Positions 8,983 to 17,445 of a stretch of 64,000 bases of DNA are shown here, one piece after another (position 1 is the first letter of the stretch; each line of letters opens with the position of its first letter). A program made the position numbers and the translations under genes. Source of the stretch: Sphingobium sp. EM0848 (GTDB taxonomy: Bacteria > Pseudomonadota > Alphaproteobacteria > Sphingomonadales > Sphingomonadaceae); contig NZ_JABXWB010000005.1 of assembly GCF_013375555.1 (NCBI RefSeq), positions 372,001 through 436,000 of the forward strand. Reading direction: 5' to 3'. Below the pieces are notes generated by a model. That model was not told where the DNA came from. It saw only the letters and a program-made list of their open reading frames with translations, and searched no databases.

Positions 8983-9952
8983 TCATCGACCGGCGCGCGG
9001 CGTCCGTCTGATAGCCCGAATCGACGCCATGCCGGGAACAAGCGGTAACCAGAGCGTGAACAGGCGCAGAAGCATGATCGCCGCAAAAGCCGCCTCCAGA
9101 CCGACGCCCAGCAGATGGAGTGCTCCGACAGATGTCGCTTCAAAGCTGCCCAGTCCCAATGGAACCGGCCCCAAGGTCGTCACCACTGATGCCATAATGA
9201 GCGCTATGAACGCCGTTCCGAACGCAACTTCCTGCCCAAGTCCATGAAGGCAGGCGAACAAGGTTCCGGCATCGGCAAGGAAGATCATGGCATTGCAGGC
9301 CGTAACGGCGGCGACAAGGGCGGGATCGCGCAAAAGATCGGCGGGTGCCTGGGCGACTGTTTCGAGCAATTTTCGTATGAAATCCAGTCTACCGATTTTA
9401 TCGGGCAACTGCCTGCGCCCTCGGCGCCGCAGCCAAAGCGCCAGAGCAGGGATCGCGAAGGTCACGACGAGAAACAGCGTGATAATCCCCGCCATCAACG
9501 GCGTCGCACGGTCATGCAGCCAAAGCAGCAGAAGCGCGATGACAGCAAAAAGGGCGTAAGCCGCGTAAAAGCCGATCATCGAGATCAACAGCGCAGCAAC
9601 TGCGGTGCCCTTCGTCACACCAAGCCCGCGCAATTGATCGACAAGCAATATGTTGCCCCCCCATGCCCGCGCTGGGGAGAACCTGATCGACAAACAATTT
9701 GGTCAGGGCAATCCGTAACAGCGGCCCGATGGGACGGGGCGTGGAAGCGTGGCGCAGCACAACCGACCATCCCCCTGCGACGCTGGCATAAGTGGACATC
9801 TGAAGCAGCAGGGCGATGCCGATCCAGCCGGGCTCCGCCTGCGTCAACAAGGCCGCGAACTGCCGAACCTCCCCCCAATGGATGATCGCGCCAACCAGAC
9901 CGGCCACCAGAATGACCGCAAGGAACCAGCTTCGCCATCGCGTGGGGGCCAT
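8983..9952 (-). pseudogene. YbhN/UPF0104-like integral membrane protein, frameshifted
   Basis: Two overlapping minus-strand frames together give one protein of about 320 residues of the lysylphosphatidylglycerol-synthase transmembrane family (YbhN/UPF0104), with seven or eight hydrophobic segments. The first frame (ATG at 9952 after AGAGGAAA; a GTG at 9991 is an alternative) reads LTKLFVDQVLPSAGMGG, and the second continues NILLVDQLRGLGVTKG. They are separated by one extra base in a run of seven G (seven C at 9656-9662 on the plus strand). Six G would restore the frame. Either a real phase-variable or broken gene, or a sequencing error. Function of the family is poorly defined (lipid flipping or export). 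Confidence 0.75.
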
Positions 9953-10098
9953 GCGTTTCCTCTGATGATGAACAGACCGAAATTCTGGCACTTTACTCAG
10001 GCCACCCGCCGAACGAACCCCGCACAGTTACGTAGTTTAACGGATTCGGATAAGGAACGGGATAAGCCAGTGCAGGCGGTGATCCCGATGAGGCCAAG

Positions 10099-12684
10099 AT
10101 GACATCCTTTCCTCTGCCGCGACTCCGGTATCGCGCCCATGACATGGTCGAGCCGATGGCCCCAGGACAGGTCACTGCGATCCCTGAGGAGTACTGGCAT
10201 TGCACCCCCACTGAAATCCTCGCCGCACTGCACGCAAGCGACCAAGGGCTGTCCTCTGCCGAAGCCAACCGCAGGTTGACGGTCAACGGTCCCAACACGC
10301 TGTTTGAAAGAAGAGGGCGGCGCCTGTCTGCCGATCTGGTGCGGCGTCTCGGCAATCCGCTCGTGCTGATGCTGCTCGCCGCGTCCACGGTCGCGGGGAT
10401 GACGGGGGACATGACGAGCTTCGTCATAATCCTGTCCATGGTGCTCCTTTCCACTGTGCTCGACACCGCGCAGGAACGCCGCGCTGAAGCGACCGCCGCG
10501 GCGCTGCGGGCATCGATCGCCCTGACCGCGACGACATTGCGCGACAAGGCCACGTCGACCCTGCCCGTGGTCGATCTGGTGCCGGGGGATGTGGTGATGC
10601 TGTCGGCAGGCGATCTCATCCCCGCCGACGGCCTTGTCCTTTCCGCCAATGCCGCACAGGTTAATCAGGCTGTGCTGACCGGCGAACCCTTCCCGATCGA
10701 AAAGTCACCCGGCGCCAATCCCGGTGCCACCATGGGCGAAGCAGGTAATCTGCTGCTGCACGGCAGTTCGATGATCGGGGGCAGCGCGACCATGCTGGTG
10801 GTCCGGACCGGCAGCCGCACGCAATTCGGCGGCATCGCCCGATCACTGGACGACGAACAGCCGCCGACCGCCTTCGAACGGGGCATCCACCGGCTGGGCC
10901 TGCTGATCGTCCGGCTGACGATCTTCCTGGTACTCTTCGTCCTGCTGGCGCATCTGGCGCTGGGCAGGCCTCCGGTCGAATCCTTCCTCTTCGCCATGGC
11001 TCTCGCCGTGGGCCTGACGCCCGAACTGCTGCCCATGGTGATGACGATCGGGCTGGCGCGCGGTGCCCAGCGCATGGCGGCGGCCAAGGTGGTGGTCAAA
11101 CGGCTGTCCGCGATTCACGATCTGGGCGAAATGGACATATTGTGCACCGACAAAACGGGCACGCTCACTCAGGCGCGGATCGCGATGACGGGGCATCCTG
11201 GCATTGACGGCGCGGACAGTGAGCGCGTGTTCGAACTCGCCGCGGTCAACGCCCGTTTCGAAAGCGGTCTGAGGAGTCCCCTTGACGACGCTCTGCTCGC
11301 GCATACCGGCGATCATCCGCTTACCGGCTGGGACAAGCTCGATGAACGCCCCTTCGATTTCGAGCGGCGGCGGATATCCGTGCTGGCCGAACGGCGCGGC
11401 GAGCGGATCGAGATCGTCAAGGGCGCGCCGGAAACTGTCCTTGGCCTGTGCGACCGGGCCGAAACGGCAGACGGGACATTCGTGCTGATGGACGCTGCAT
11501 TGCAGGCGAGCCTGCGGACCATGCACGACCACCATGCCGCCCAGGGCTTGCGCCTGCTCGGCATCGCATGGAAACCTGCGTCGGGCCGCACCCGTATCGA
11601 AACCGACGATGACGACCATCTGATCTTTGCCGGCTTCTGCCTCTTCCTCGACCCGCCCAAGACGTCGGCCGCCGCCGCGATCGAACGGCTGGCAACCGCC
11701 GGCGTCAGGGTCAAGGTCATATCCGGCGACGCCCCGGTCGCCGTCCAGCATCTGATGGAAACGCTGGGACTGCCCAACGCGCCAATTCTTGGCGGAGATG
11801 AAATCGCCAGGCTCGATGATCAGGCACTGGCTGCGCGGGTGGAAACCGTGAATCTGTTCGCGCGCGTCACGCCTGACCAAAAGCTCAGGATCGTGCGCGC
11901 GCTTCAGGCGCGGGGACATACGGTCGGCTTTCTAGGCGACGGCATCAACGACGCGCCTGCGATCAGGGCGGCCGATGTCGGCCTTTCCGTCGATGGTGCG
12001 ACCGATGTTGCGCGCGAGGCGGCGGATATGATCCTGCTTGCGCCAGACCTCGGCGTTCTGGCCGACGGCGTCGCCGAAGGCCGACGGACCTATGCCAATA
12101 TCCTGAAATATATCCGCATGGGTACCAGTTCCAATTTCGGCAATATGTTGACCATGGCGCTCGCCTCGCTCTTCCTGCCCTTCCTGCCGCTGACACCGGT
12201 CCAGATCCTTCTCAACAACATGCTCTACGATCTGTCGCAGACGAGCATCCCGTTCGACCGGGCCGACAGCCGCGACCTTGCCGCCCCCCATGGCTGGGAC
12301 ATGCGCGGTCTTGTCCGCTTCACCTTCATCATGGGCCCATTGTCGTCGCTGTTCGACATCGCCACTTTCGGCGCCCTGATCGCGCTGTTCCATGCCGATA
12401 TTCCAACATTCCGCACGGCCTGGTTCGTCGAATCCATGGCGACCCAGATATTGGTGGTGTTCGTCATCCGGACTTCAGCGCCGCTCTGGCGGCAACGGCC
12501 TCACCCCCTTCTGGTGGCCACAGCCGCCCTCTGCCTTGCAATGGCGATCCTGCTGCCGTTCCTGCCGGTCGCTTCGGCACTAGGTTTCGTCTCGCCGAGC
12601 CTTCCCATTGTTGCCGCCACGGCGCTGCTGGTCGCAGCCTATCTCGTCGCAGCCGAAGGATTGAAGCGCGTGGCGATGCGGTAA
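10099..12684 (+). CDS. mgtA: P-type ATPase, magnesium-translocating (MgtA/MgtB type)
   Basis: An 861-residue P-type ATPase. Visible: N-terminal cation ATPase domain, TGE dephosphorylation motif (T194-G195-E196), phosphorylation site D351-KTGT, nucleotide-binding region, hinge GDGINDAP (D614) and a ten-helix membrane plan with four C-terminal helices. Length, the segment VNQAVLTGEPFPIEK and the C-terminal LTPVQILLNNMLYDLSQTSIPFD fit the P3B magnesium importers rather than calcium or heavy-metal pumps. It imports Mg2+ (possibly Ni2+ or Co2+) across the inner membrane using ATP. The start at 10099 follows a modest GAGG; an internal ATG at 10144 is possible. No MgtC or PhoPQ gene is adjacent. Confidence 0.9.
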   Translation: MTSFPLPRLRYRAHDMVEPMAPGQVTAIPEEYWHCTPTEILAALHASDQGLSSAEANRRLTVNGPNTLFERRGRRLSADLVRRLGNPLVLMLLAASTVAGMTGDMTSFVIILSMVLLSTVLDTAQERRAEATAAALRASIALTATTLRDKATSTLPVVDLVPGDVVMLSAGDLIPADGLVLSANAAQVNQAVLTGEPFPIEKSPGANPGATMGEAGNLLLHGSSMIGGSATMLVVRTGSRTQFGGIARSLDDEQPPTAFERGIHRLGLLIVRLTIFLVLFVLLAHLALGRPPVESFLFAMALAVGLTPELLPMVMTIGLARGAQRMAAAKVVVKRLSAIHDLGEMDILCTDKTGTLTQARIAMTGHPGIDGADSERVFELAAVNARFESGLRSPLDDALLAHTGDHPLTGWDKLDERPFDFERRRISVLAERRGERIEIVKGAPETVLGLCDRAETADGTFVLMDAALQASLRTMHDHHAAQGLRLLGIAWKPASGRTRIETDDDDHLIFAGFCLFLDPPKTSAAAAIERLATAGVRVKVISGDAPVAVQHLMETLGLPNAPILGGDEIARLDDQALAARVETVNLFARVTPDQKLRIVRALQARGHTVGFLGDGINDAPAIRAADVGLSVDGATDVAREAADMILLAPDLGVLADGVAEGRRTYANILKYIRMGTSSNFGNMLTMALASLFLPFLPLTPVQILLNNMLYDLSQTSIPFDRADSRDLAAPHGWDMRGLVRFTFIMGPLSSLFDIATFGALIALFHADIPTFRTAWFVESMATQILVVFVIRTSAPLWRQRPHPLLVATAALCLAMAILLPFLPVASALGFVSPSLPIVAATALLVAAYLVAAEGLKRVAMR

Positions 12685-12691
12685 CGCCGGT

Positions 12692-12790
12692 TCATGGCGT
12701 AATCAGAACCTTGAGCCCCCGGGCCTCGACCGCCACTGATTGCAGCAGCACCGCCAGCCCGATCGGTCCAGCGCCAACGATGCCACGCTG
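12692..12790 (-). pseudogene. Alcohol dehydrogenase-like C-terminal remnant
   Basis: The minus frame reads GIVGAGPIGLAVLLQSVAVE and ends VLITP before a stop. GxGPIGL is the nucleotide-binding turn of medium-chain dehydrogenases, but it joins directly to what looks like a shortened C-terminus, so most of the gene is deleted. Confidence 0.4.
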
Positions 12791-12921
12791 CTCGCTCCTA
12801 ATCTGGCAATTGAACCGATTGCCTCTTGCATGGTACAAACGGGGGTCACTGGAGCGTCCGTTTGGGGCGCCTCTTGGGCGCATTTTTTGAGACTCCGGTG
12901 AGCAAATGAGGAGTTCCTCCG

Positions 12922-13248
12922 ATGAAACTCAAGACCCTCCTCCTTGGCGCCACTGCCATATTGCTTGCGCCTACGCTTGCATATGCCGCCGGTGGAAACG
13001 GTGCCACAAGTCCCGGATCGACGAACGGCGTAGGCTATAACCATTCCCAGGTGACGGAGACCGGCCAGCCTGGACAAACATGTGGCGTAAACGGACCGCC
13101 TCCCGGCCAAGCGGCGGATGCGCCTGGCTCTGCATTTAATCCCGATGGGACTGCCGGCTCTGTCTACGCTGGTCAACAGCTCCAGAATTCACGCAATACG
13201 GCCTCCGTGTCGCAATATGATGTCGCTTGCTCCAACCAAACGCCTTGA
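12922..13248 (+). CDS. Small secreted protein of unknown function
   Basis: A 108-residue protein with a clear signal peptide (MKLKTLLLGATAILLAPTLA, cleavage after AYA) and a mature part rich in Gly, Asn, Gln and Ser. It has two cysteines and short motifs GSAFNPDGTAGSVYAGQ and NTASVSQYDVAC. A GAGGAG ribosome site lies eight bases before ATG. I do not recognise a domain. It stands alone between a dehydrogenase remnant and a convergent TonB-receptor gene. Composition suggests a flexible periplasmic or extracellular protein. Confidence 0.7.
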   Translation: MKLKTLLLGATAILLAPTLAYAAGGNGATSPGSTNGVGYNHSQVTETGQPGQTCGVNGPPPGQAADAPGSAFNPDGTAGSVYAGQQLQNSRNTASVSQYDVACSNQTP

Positions 13249-13408
13249 ACTGCGCTGTTGCACTATGGTCCAACCCTGCGCGTCATTTTGCACTGGCGAT
13301 TGCTGAACTTGCGGCGTGATGACACTTTTCCCGCTGGGGTGCGGTGATGCGCCGCTCCAATGGGAGGGTATTCTTGAACCTCAATTATTGAGCTCACGAG
13401 GCCCCCAA

Positions 13409-13451
13409 GAGCATCATGCGGAAAAGTGGGAACCGGTCTTCCGCACGTTGC
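13409..13451. repeat. Hairpin repeat of the GAGCATCATGCGGAAA type
   Basis: The sequence GAGCATCATGCGGAAAAGTG followed by GGAACCGGTCTTCCGC forms a hairpin (GCGGAA with TTCCGC). A variant of the same element begins at 39365. Similar short palindromes are dispersed in alphaproteobacterial intergenic regions. It lies between two convergent genes and could also end transcription. Confidence 0.55.
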
Positions 13452-13502
13452 TGTAGTCTCGTGGCGCATGGCAGGCGAGGTTCACCAACCGGCATCGGGA
13501 CT

Positions 13503-16076
13503 TCAGAACGTCTTGCGTAGTTCGAACATGACCGCGCGGCCAACAGCGTTGAGATAGGCTGGCTGATAGGCGAGCGGCGTCACCCCTTGTGCGTCGACGA
13601 CCCGTTGACGGGCGTTGGCGATATTGGTTACGGTAATGCTGATCCGCCCATTCCGAACCCAGCTGCTTCCTGGGAATAAGCGCTGTGTGCTCGTAAATAC
13701 CGTAAGATCGAAGTCGGCCAGTGCCTCAAAGTGGAGCTGACTGGTTGTGCTTGTGCTGACAAATAGCGTGGTTGGGCTTTGCCAGGCGCCGGTTAGGCGA
13801 ATTCCGGAGCCCCGGTCGGTGAAGGAAATAACGCCGTTGATCAAGTGACGCCGTGAACCACCGGCCGGGTCGATTGCGCCGTCGTGGAGCAAATCAATGC
13901 GAGAGAGACTGGAAACGAGCACCGCTGTGCTTTCGAGAAATATGGTATGCGCAAAGTTCACCTCCAGCCGTGGCCTCGGCAGGTCGACGAAGGCTGGATT
14001 GGTGTTTTCACCACCTACTCGCACTGAAGGATCGCTTGGGATCGACCGATGGTAGAAGGGGATGACGAAGGAGACACTGTATCGCAGTGCTTTTTCCTGT
14101 AAGCTGGCGAAGTTGGCCGGCCGGCCATCCACTTGGATCAACTGGCCCGAAGCATCGCGAATGAACCGGTCAGGGAAAGCAGCCATCTCCGCCGCGCTGG
14201 CGGTCGAAACGACGCCAACCTGGTCACGGCTTCTCCTGTCAGTGTACGCCGCCTGCAATTGCAGATCATAATGCGGCAGCGGCGTTATTGACAGCGCCAC
14301 TCGGTAGACGTCGTCGGTCTCTGGCTTTAGCCCCCGATTCCCGCCAGTTGAATAGGTCACGTCCACGGTCTCGTTGCGCACGGGATCATAGGTGCGGACG
14401 TTCTGATAGACCCTTGCAGGTGCGGCCAATATGCCCAAATCGACTGGGTTGCGGGTGCGGTTAAAGCCTCCATTTATCCGCAGCCATGGCCGCAGCTGCC
14501 AGCCGACCGCCCATGAATAACGGTCGAGTGAAGCTTCATCCGTGAGTTCTGTCCGGGCTATATCGAATGACAGTTCGAGATCACCGAGCGGTGAAAACGC
14601 CTTTTGCTTGTTGGTGATCGGAATTGTGATGCCCATCTGCTCGGTAACGTCCGTTCGGCTGAGCAGCGTTCCTCCAAACGACCCGCTTGGCGTAAGCGTG
14701 CCGTGCCCAGCGACAACTGAAGCACGAACTCGAACGTCGCCTGCCGGCAACGAGAAGAGCGGTCCATCAATATTTGCATGTGCCTCGTAGCGCGATGTGC
14801 GACTGCGGCTCAGGTCGATGCTGACCGGAATGAGCGAACCCAACGAAGGATCAAAGGGATTTCTCCGCATGTCGAGTATGATGAAGCCAGGGAATGCAGG
14901 AGATTGGACGATATCGTTCCGGTATTCAACAATGCGGCTTTCGTAATGGCCGCCCAGGTTGGCATGCCATTTGCCTAAATTGGCATCGAAATTCAGGAAA
15001 AGCGATCCGCCGATGGAGTGGCTGCGGTTTTGAAGTGGATGAGCCAAATCGCTGCGGGCAAGCAGGACATCGCGCGAAAATGGCGTATTGATGTTGTCAG
15101 CACTGATAAGGAGCAAAGCGGAAGGCAGGCCAGCCAGCCCATGGCTGTCACCCCACTCAAGATTTCCGCTGAGCGAGGCCGCGAACCAGGATGCAAGTTG
15201 TTTAGTCCAGGCGAGGCTCCCCACATAATTCCGGCTGGCCTGAAGCAGGCTGCGATAGCGACCAAGATCGGTTGTATTTGCCAAGCCGCCCCCGGCGGAG
15301 AAGTCAACGAGCGATGGGTGCAGATTGTTTGCCGGCACGGCTGCGATACTAACGGGAAACCCAACCAGCGCGCTTAGCCGAGGATCAATCGCGACGGCCC
15401 CCAGCGCCGGGATTATGTTGCCGGTCGGGTCATATGGCTGATCTTGCTGTGGCTGAATGATCCCTCGGTCGGCCTCGCGCAACAGGCCGGAATAATGTGC
15501 CCGCAAACTGAGATTGAAGCGGTCTCCATCCCGAATTCGAGTCAGGAGCACTTCGCCGCTGTCTCCGTTCCAATGCCCCTCGGTCGCAAGGTTGTGGCCG
15601 AAGGTAGCCGTGACGCTCGTCATCTGACTACGCAGCACTATGTTGTAGGCTCGCTGATTGGGCGCACCGCCAATTCTCTCGGCAGACCCGCGCGGTAATA
15701 CGTCAATGTGGGAAATCGCTTCGGTTGGGTAATTCTCAATAGCGCTCCGGCTTTGGACGGGCTGGCCGTTGACAAGCAATACAGGCTGCTCATCGCCGTC
15801 CTTCGCAGCAATCTTATCGATCGCCTCGCCAACAGTACTAACGACGTAGGAAGTCAAGCGATCGGTATCATATGTCTGTTCGGGTGAGATTCCGTTTAAT
15901 GCGGCAATCAGTGCCGGATTGGCGGTGACGATGATCGCAGGCCGGGTGAGCTCATTTATCTGCTCGCTAACGCTGGCAACACTCGTGGAGGACTGGCCCT
16001 CAGTCGCTAGCGCGGCTGTAGGCGCCATCAACACCAGTAGCGAGGCCAGCGTGCCAGGAACTCCAAAGACTTTCAT
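13503..16076 (-). CDS. TonB-dependent receptor-like outer-membrane protein (atypical)
   Basis: An 857-residue protein with a signal peptide (FGVPGTLASLLVLMAPTAALA) and a plug-like N-terminal part in which a short secretin-type segment (TVGEAIDKIAAKDGDEQPVLLVNGQPV) and IDVLPRGSAERIGG replace the usual RGP-GTLYG plug signature. The remainder is a beta-barrel of alternating hydrophobic strands ending with FELRKTF, whose terminal Phe suits BAM insertion. The ATG at 16076 is chosen; a GTG at 16091 is in frame and neither has a strong ribosome site. No catabolic partner is adjacent. The ligand is unknown. Confidence 0.75.
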   Translation of the reverse strand: MKVFGVPGTLASLLVLMAPTAALATEGQSSTSVASVSEQINELTRPAIIVTANPALIAALNGISPEQTYDTDRLTSYVVSTVGEAIDKIAAKDGDEQPVLLVNGQPVQSRSAIENYPTEAISHIDVLPRGSAERIGGAPNQRAYNIVLRSQMTSVTATFGHNLATEGHWNGDSGEVLLTRIRDGDRFNLSLRAHYSGLLREADRGIIQPQQDQPYDPTGNIIPALGAVAIDPRLSALVGFPVSIAAVPANNLHPSLVDFSAGGGLANTTDLGRYRSLLQASRNYVGSLAWTKQLASWFAASLSGNLEWGDSHGLAGLPSALLLISADNINTPFSRDVLLARSDLAHPLQNRSHSIGGSLFLNFDANLGKWHANLGGHYESRIVEYRNDIVQSPAFPGFIILDMRRNPFDPSLGSLIPVSIDLSRSRTSRYEAHANIDGPLFSLPAGDVRVRASVVAGHGTLTPSGSFGGTLLSRTDVTEQMGITIPITNKQKAFSPLGDLELSFDIARTELTDEASLDRYSWAVGWQLRPWLRINGGFNRTRNPVDLGILAAPARVYQNVRTYDPVRNETVDVTYSTGGNRGLKPETDDVYRVALSITPLPHYDLQLQAAYTDRRSRDQVGVVSTASAAEMAAFPDRFIRDASGQLIQVDGRPANFASLQEKALRYSVSFVIPFYHRSIPSDPSVRVGGENTNPAFVDLPRPRLEVNFAHTIFLESTAVLVSSLSRIDLLHDGAIDPAGGSRRHLINGVISFTDRGSGIRLTGAWQSPTTLFVSTSTTSQLHFEALADFDLTVFTSTQRLFPGSSWVRNGRISITVTNIANARQRVVDAQGVTPLAYQPAYLNAVGRAVMFELRKTF

Positions 16077-16255
16077 CGCCTGCGCTTTCACGAAACGAGA
16101 TGCGTAAACGTCAGCCGTTGCGCAGTAATCCTACGTAACATTCGAAAGGCAAGGCAAGCTGATTCGATAGGATACCGAATTGTCCAACAGAGCGGCCATA
16201 GACACTGCCTATGATGGCTCGATGAACGAAGGACCACTCCGGGCCTTCGGCTCTC

Positions 16256-16576
16256 AAACAGGATCTGGACAGCGCGGAGATTTCCGGTAGCCTTGCGGAT
16301 GATCGATGCCGTGGTTCGGCGCAGAGAATGGGTACCATAATCCTCGCTAGGCAGCCCAATTCCCGTGACCCAATCATCGACAAGGCGGGCATATTGCCTG
16401 GTGCTTATGTGGGCAGCGTGGTCGGTACGGCCGGGGAATGCATAATCCTCCAGGGGTCCACCCCGCAGCTCGAGCCATTTGAGGAGGCTGGCGCGAACAT
16501 CTGCCATCAATTCAAATTGAACCGGCCTGCCGGTCTTTTGCTGAACGACAGTCGCCCGTGTTCGAATTTTCCGATC
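16256..16576 (-). pseudogene. Tyrosine recombinase (integrase) catalytic-core remnant
   Basis: The peptide TRATVVQQKTGRPVQFEL, EDYAFPGRTDHAAHISTRQY and YGTHSLRRTTASIIRKATGN is the middle of a phage-type integrase, with the conserved HxLRR box. The N-terminal arm and core-binding domains are missing, and after RAVQIL the expected LGH and catalytic tyrosine segment is replaced by unrelated sequence. It lies between the amine operon and the atypical receptor gene, so it may mark the edge of an acquired segment. Confidence 0.65.
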
Positions 16577-16614
16577 ACAAACAATCGGGGTTTTCCGGGT
16601 AAAATCGCGACAGG

Positions 16615-17412
16615 TTAGAGCGCAGCAGTCCTGACAGTGAGCCATTGCGACAGACTGCCCAATGGTCCAGCACTGTCATGGATAATGCTGTGCGTCAGGC
16701 CACCGCCAGAGCGGCCGAAGGATACTGAGACATCAAGGCCGAGCCACTCGCCAACAGGCTCGCGGAAGAGATGTGCGGTGAGATCAAGATTCGGGAAAGC
16801 CGTCGTGGCTGGCGAAGTCAGCGGAGAAATGCCGTTCGCAATGTCGGCCAACATCATCAAACGGGCCGTCGGCGACACAGACTCTCCTTCGACCAGCTGA
16901 CAGGATGAGCGTACCCAGGCGCTTGCTCTTCCGGGCCGTTCCTCCTTGCGGCGAACCTCCACACTCCGAATAAAACCGCCAGGCCAGAGTAAAGTCGGAT
17001 CACAGGACGGCATCGCGTCGACTGGGTCGATGGGATGCAGATTGGTCGCGGCCAGTGCGTGGCTGTCATAGCCCTTCGCCAGCCACGCGCGCAGGATAAC
17101 GGCCGGGCGCCCGCCATGGTTGAGCCGGGCTTCCACCAGCTCGATCGTCCGTCCCGGCCGAATGACCGCGACGTCGATACTGACCGCTTCCATCGGGATC
17201 GTGCCCAATATGTCATAGGACAGGCGCCCGATCTGCAACCGATCGGTCCGGCGGCCATGATGATCCGCCTCTATGACGTGGGCCATGAGGCCGAGCGCCG
17301 GCGCGACATGCTGTTCCGCCACATTCCACGCGCCGCTGACATGTTCGCTTGGCATGAACCGGTTCGTATCAATCCGGCGGAAATAGGCGCTTGATCCGCC
17401 GGTTGCATGCAT
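16615..17412 (-). CDS. Acyl-CoA thioesterase family protein
   Basis: A 265-residue protein with the double hot-dog pattern of the TesB/4HBT_3 thioesterase family: an N-terminal half with PSEHVSGAWNVAEQHVAPAL and a C-terminal half ending VSFGRSGGGLTHSIIHDSAG. It should hydrolyse an acyl-CoA to acid and CoA. The ATG at 17412 has a GGAG nine bases upstream; an in-frame ATG at 17430 without a ribosome site is the alternative. It is last in the amine operon, starting 16-34 bases after the acyl-CoA ligase stop, and may recycle CoA or remove dead-end thioesters (inference). Confidence 0.75.
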   Translation of the reverse strand: MHATGGSSAYFRRIDTNRFMPSEHVSGAWNVAEQHVAPALGLMAHVIEADHHGRRTDRLQIGRLSYDILGTIPMEAVSIDVAVIRPGRTIELVEARLNHGGRPAVILRAWLAKGYDSHALAATNLHPIDPVDAMPSCDPTLLWPGGFIRSVEVRRKEERPGRASAWVRSSCQLVEGESVSPTARLMMLADIANGISPLTSPATTAFPNLDLTAHLFREPVGEWLGLDVSVSFGRSGGGLTHSIIHDSAGPLGSLSQWLTVRTAAL

Positions 17413-17445
17413 GAAATTCTTCTCCGTCATCTCAATGAGCGCCAA

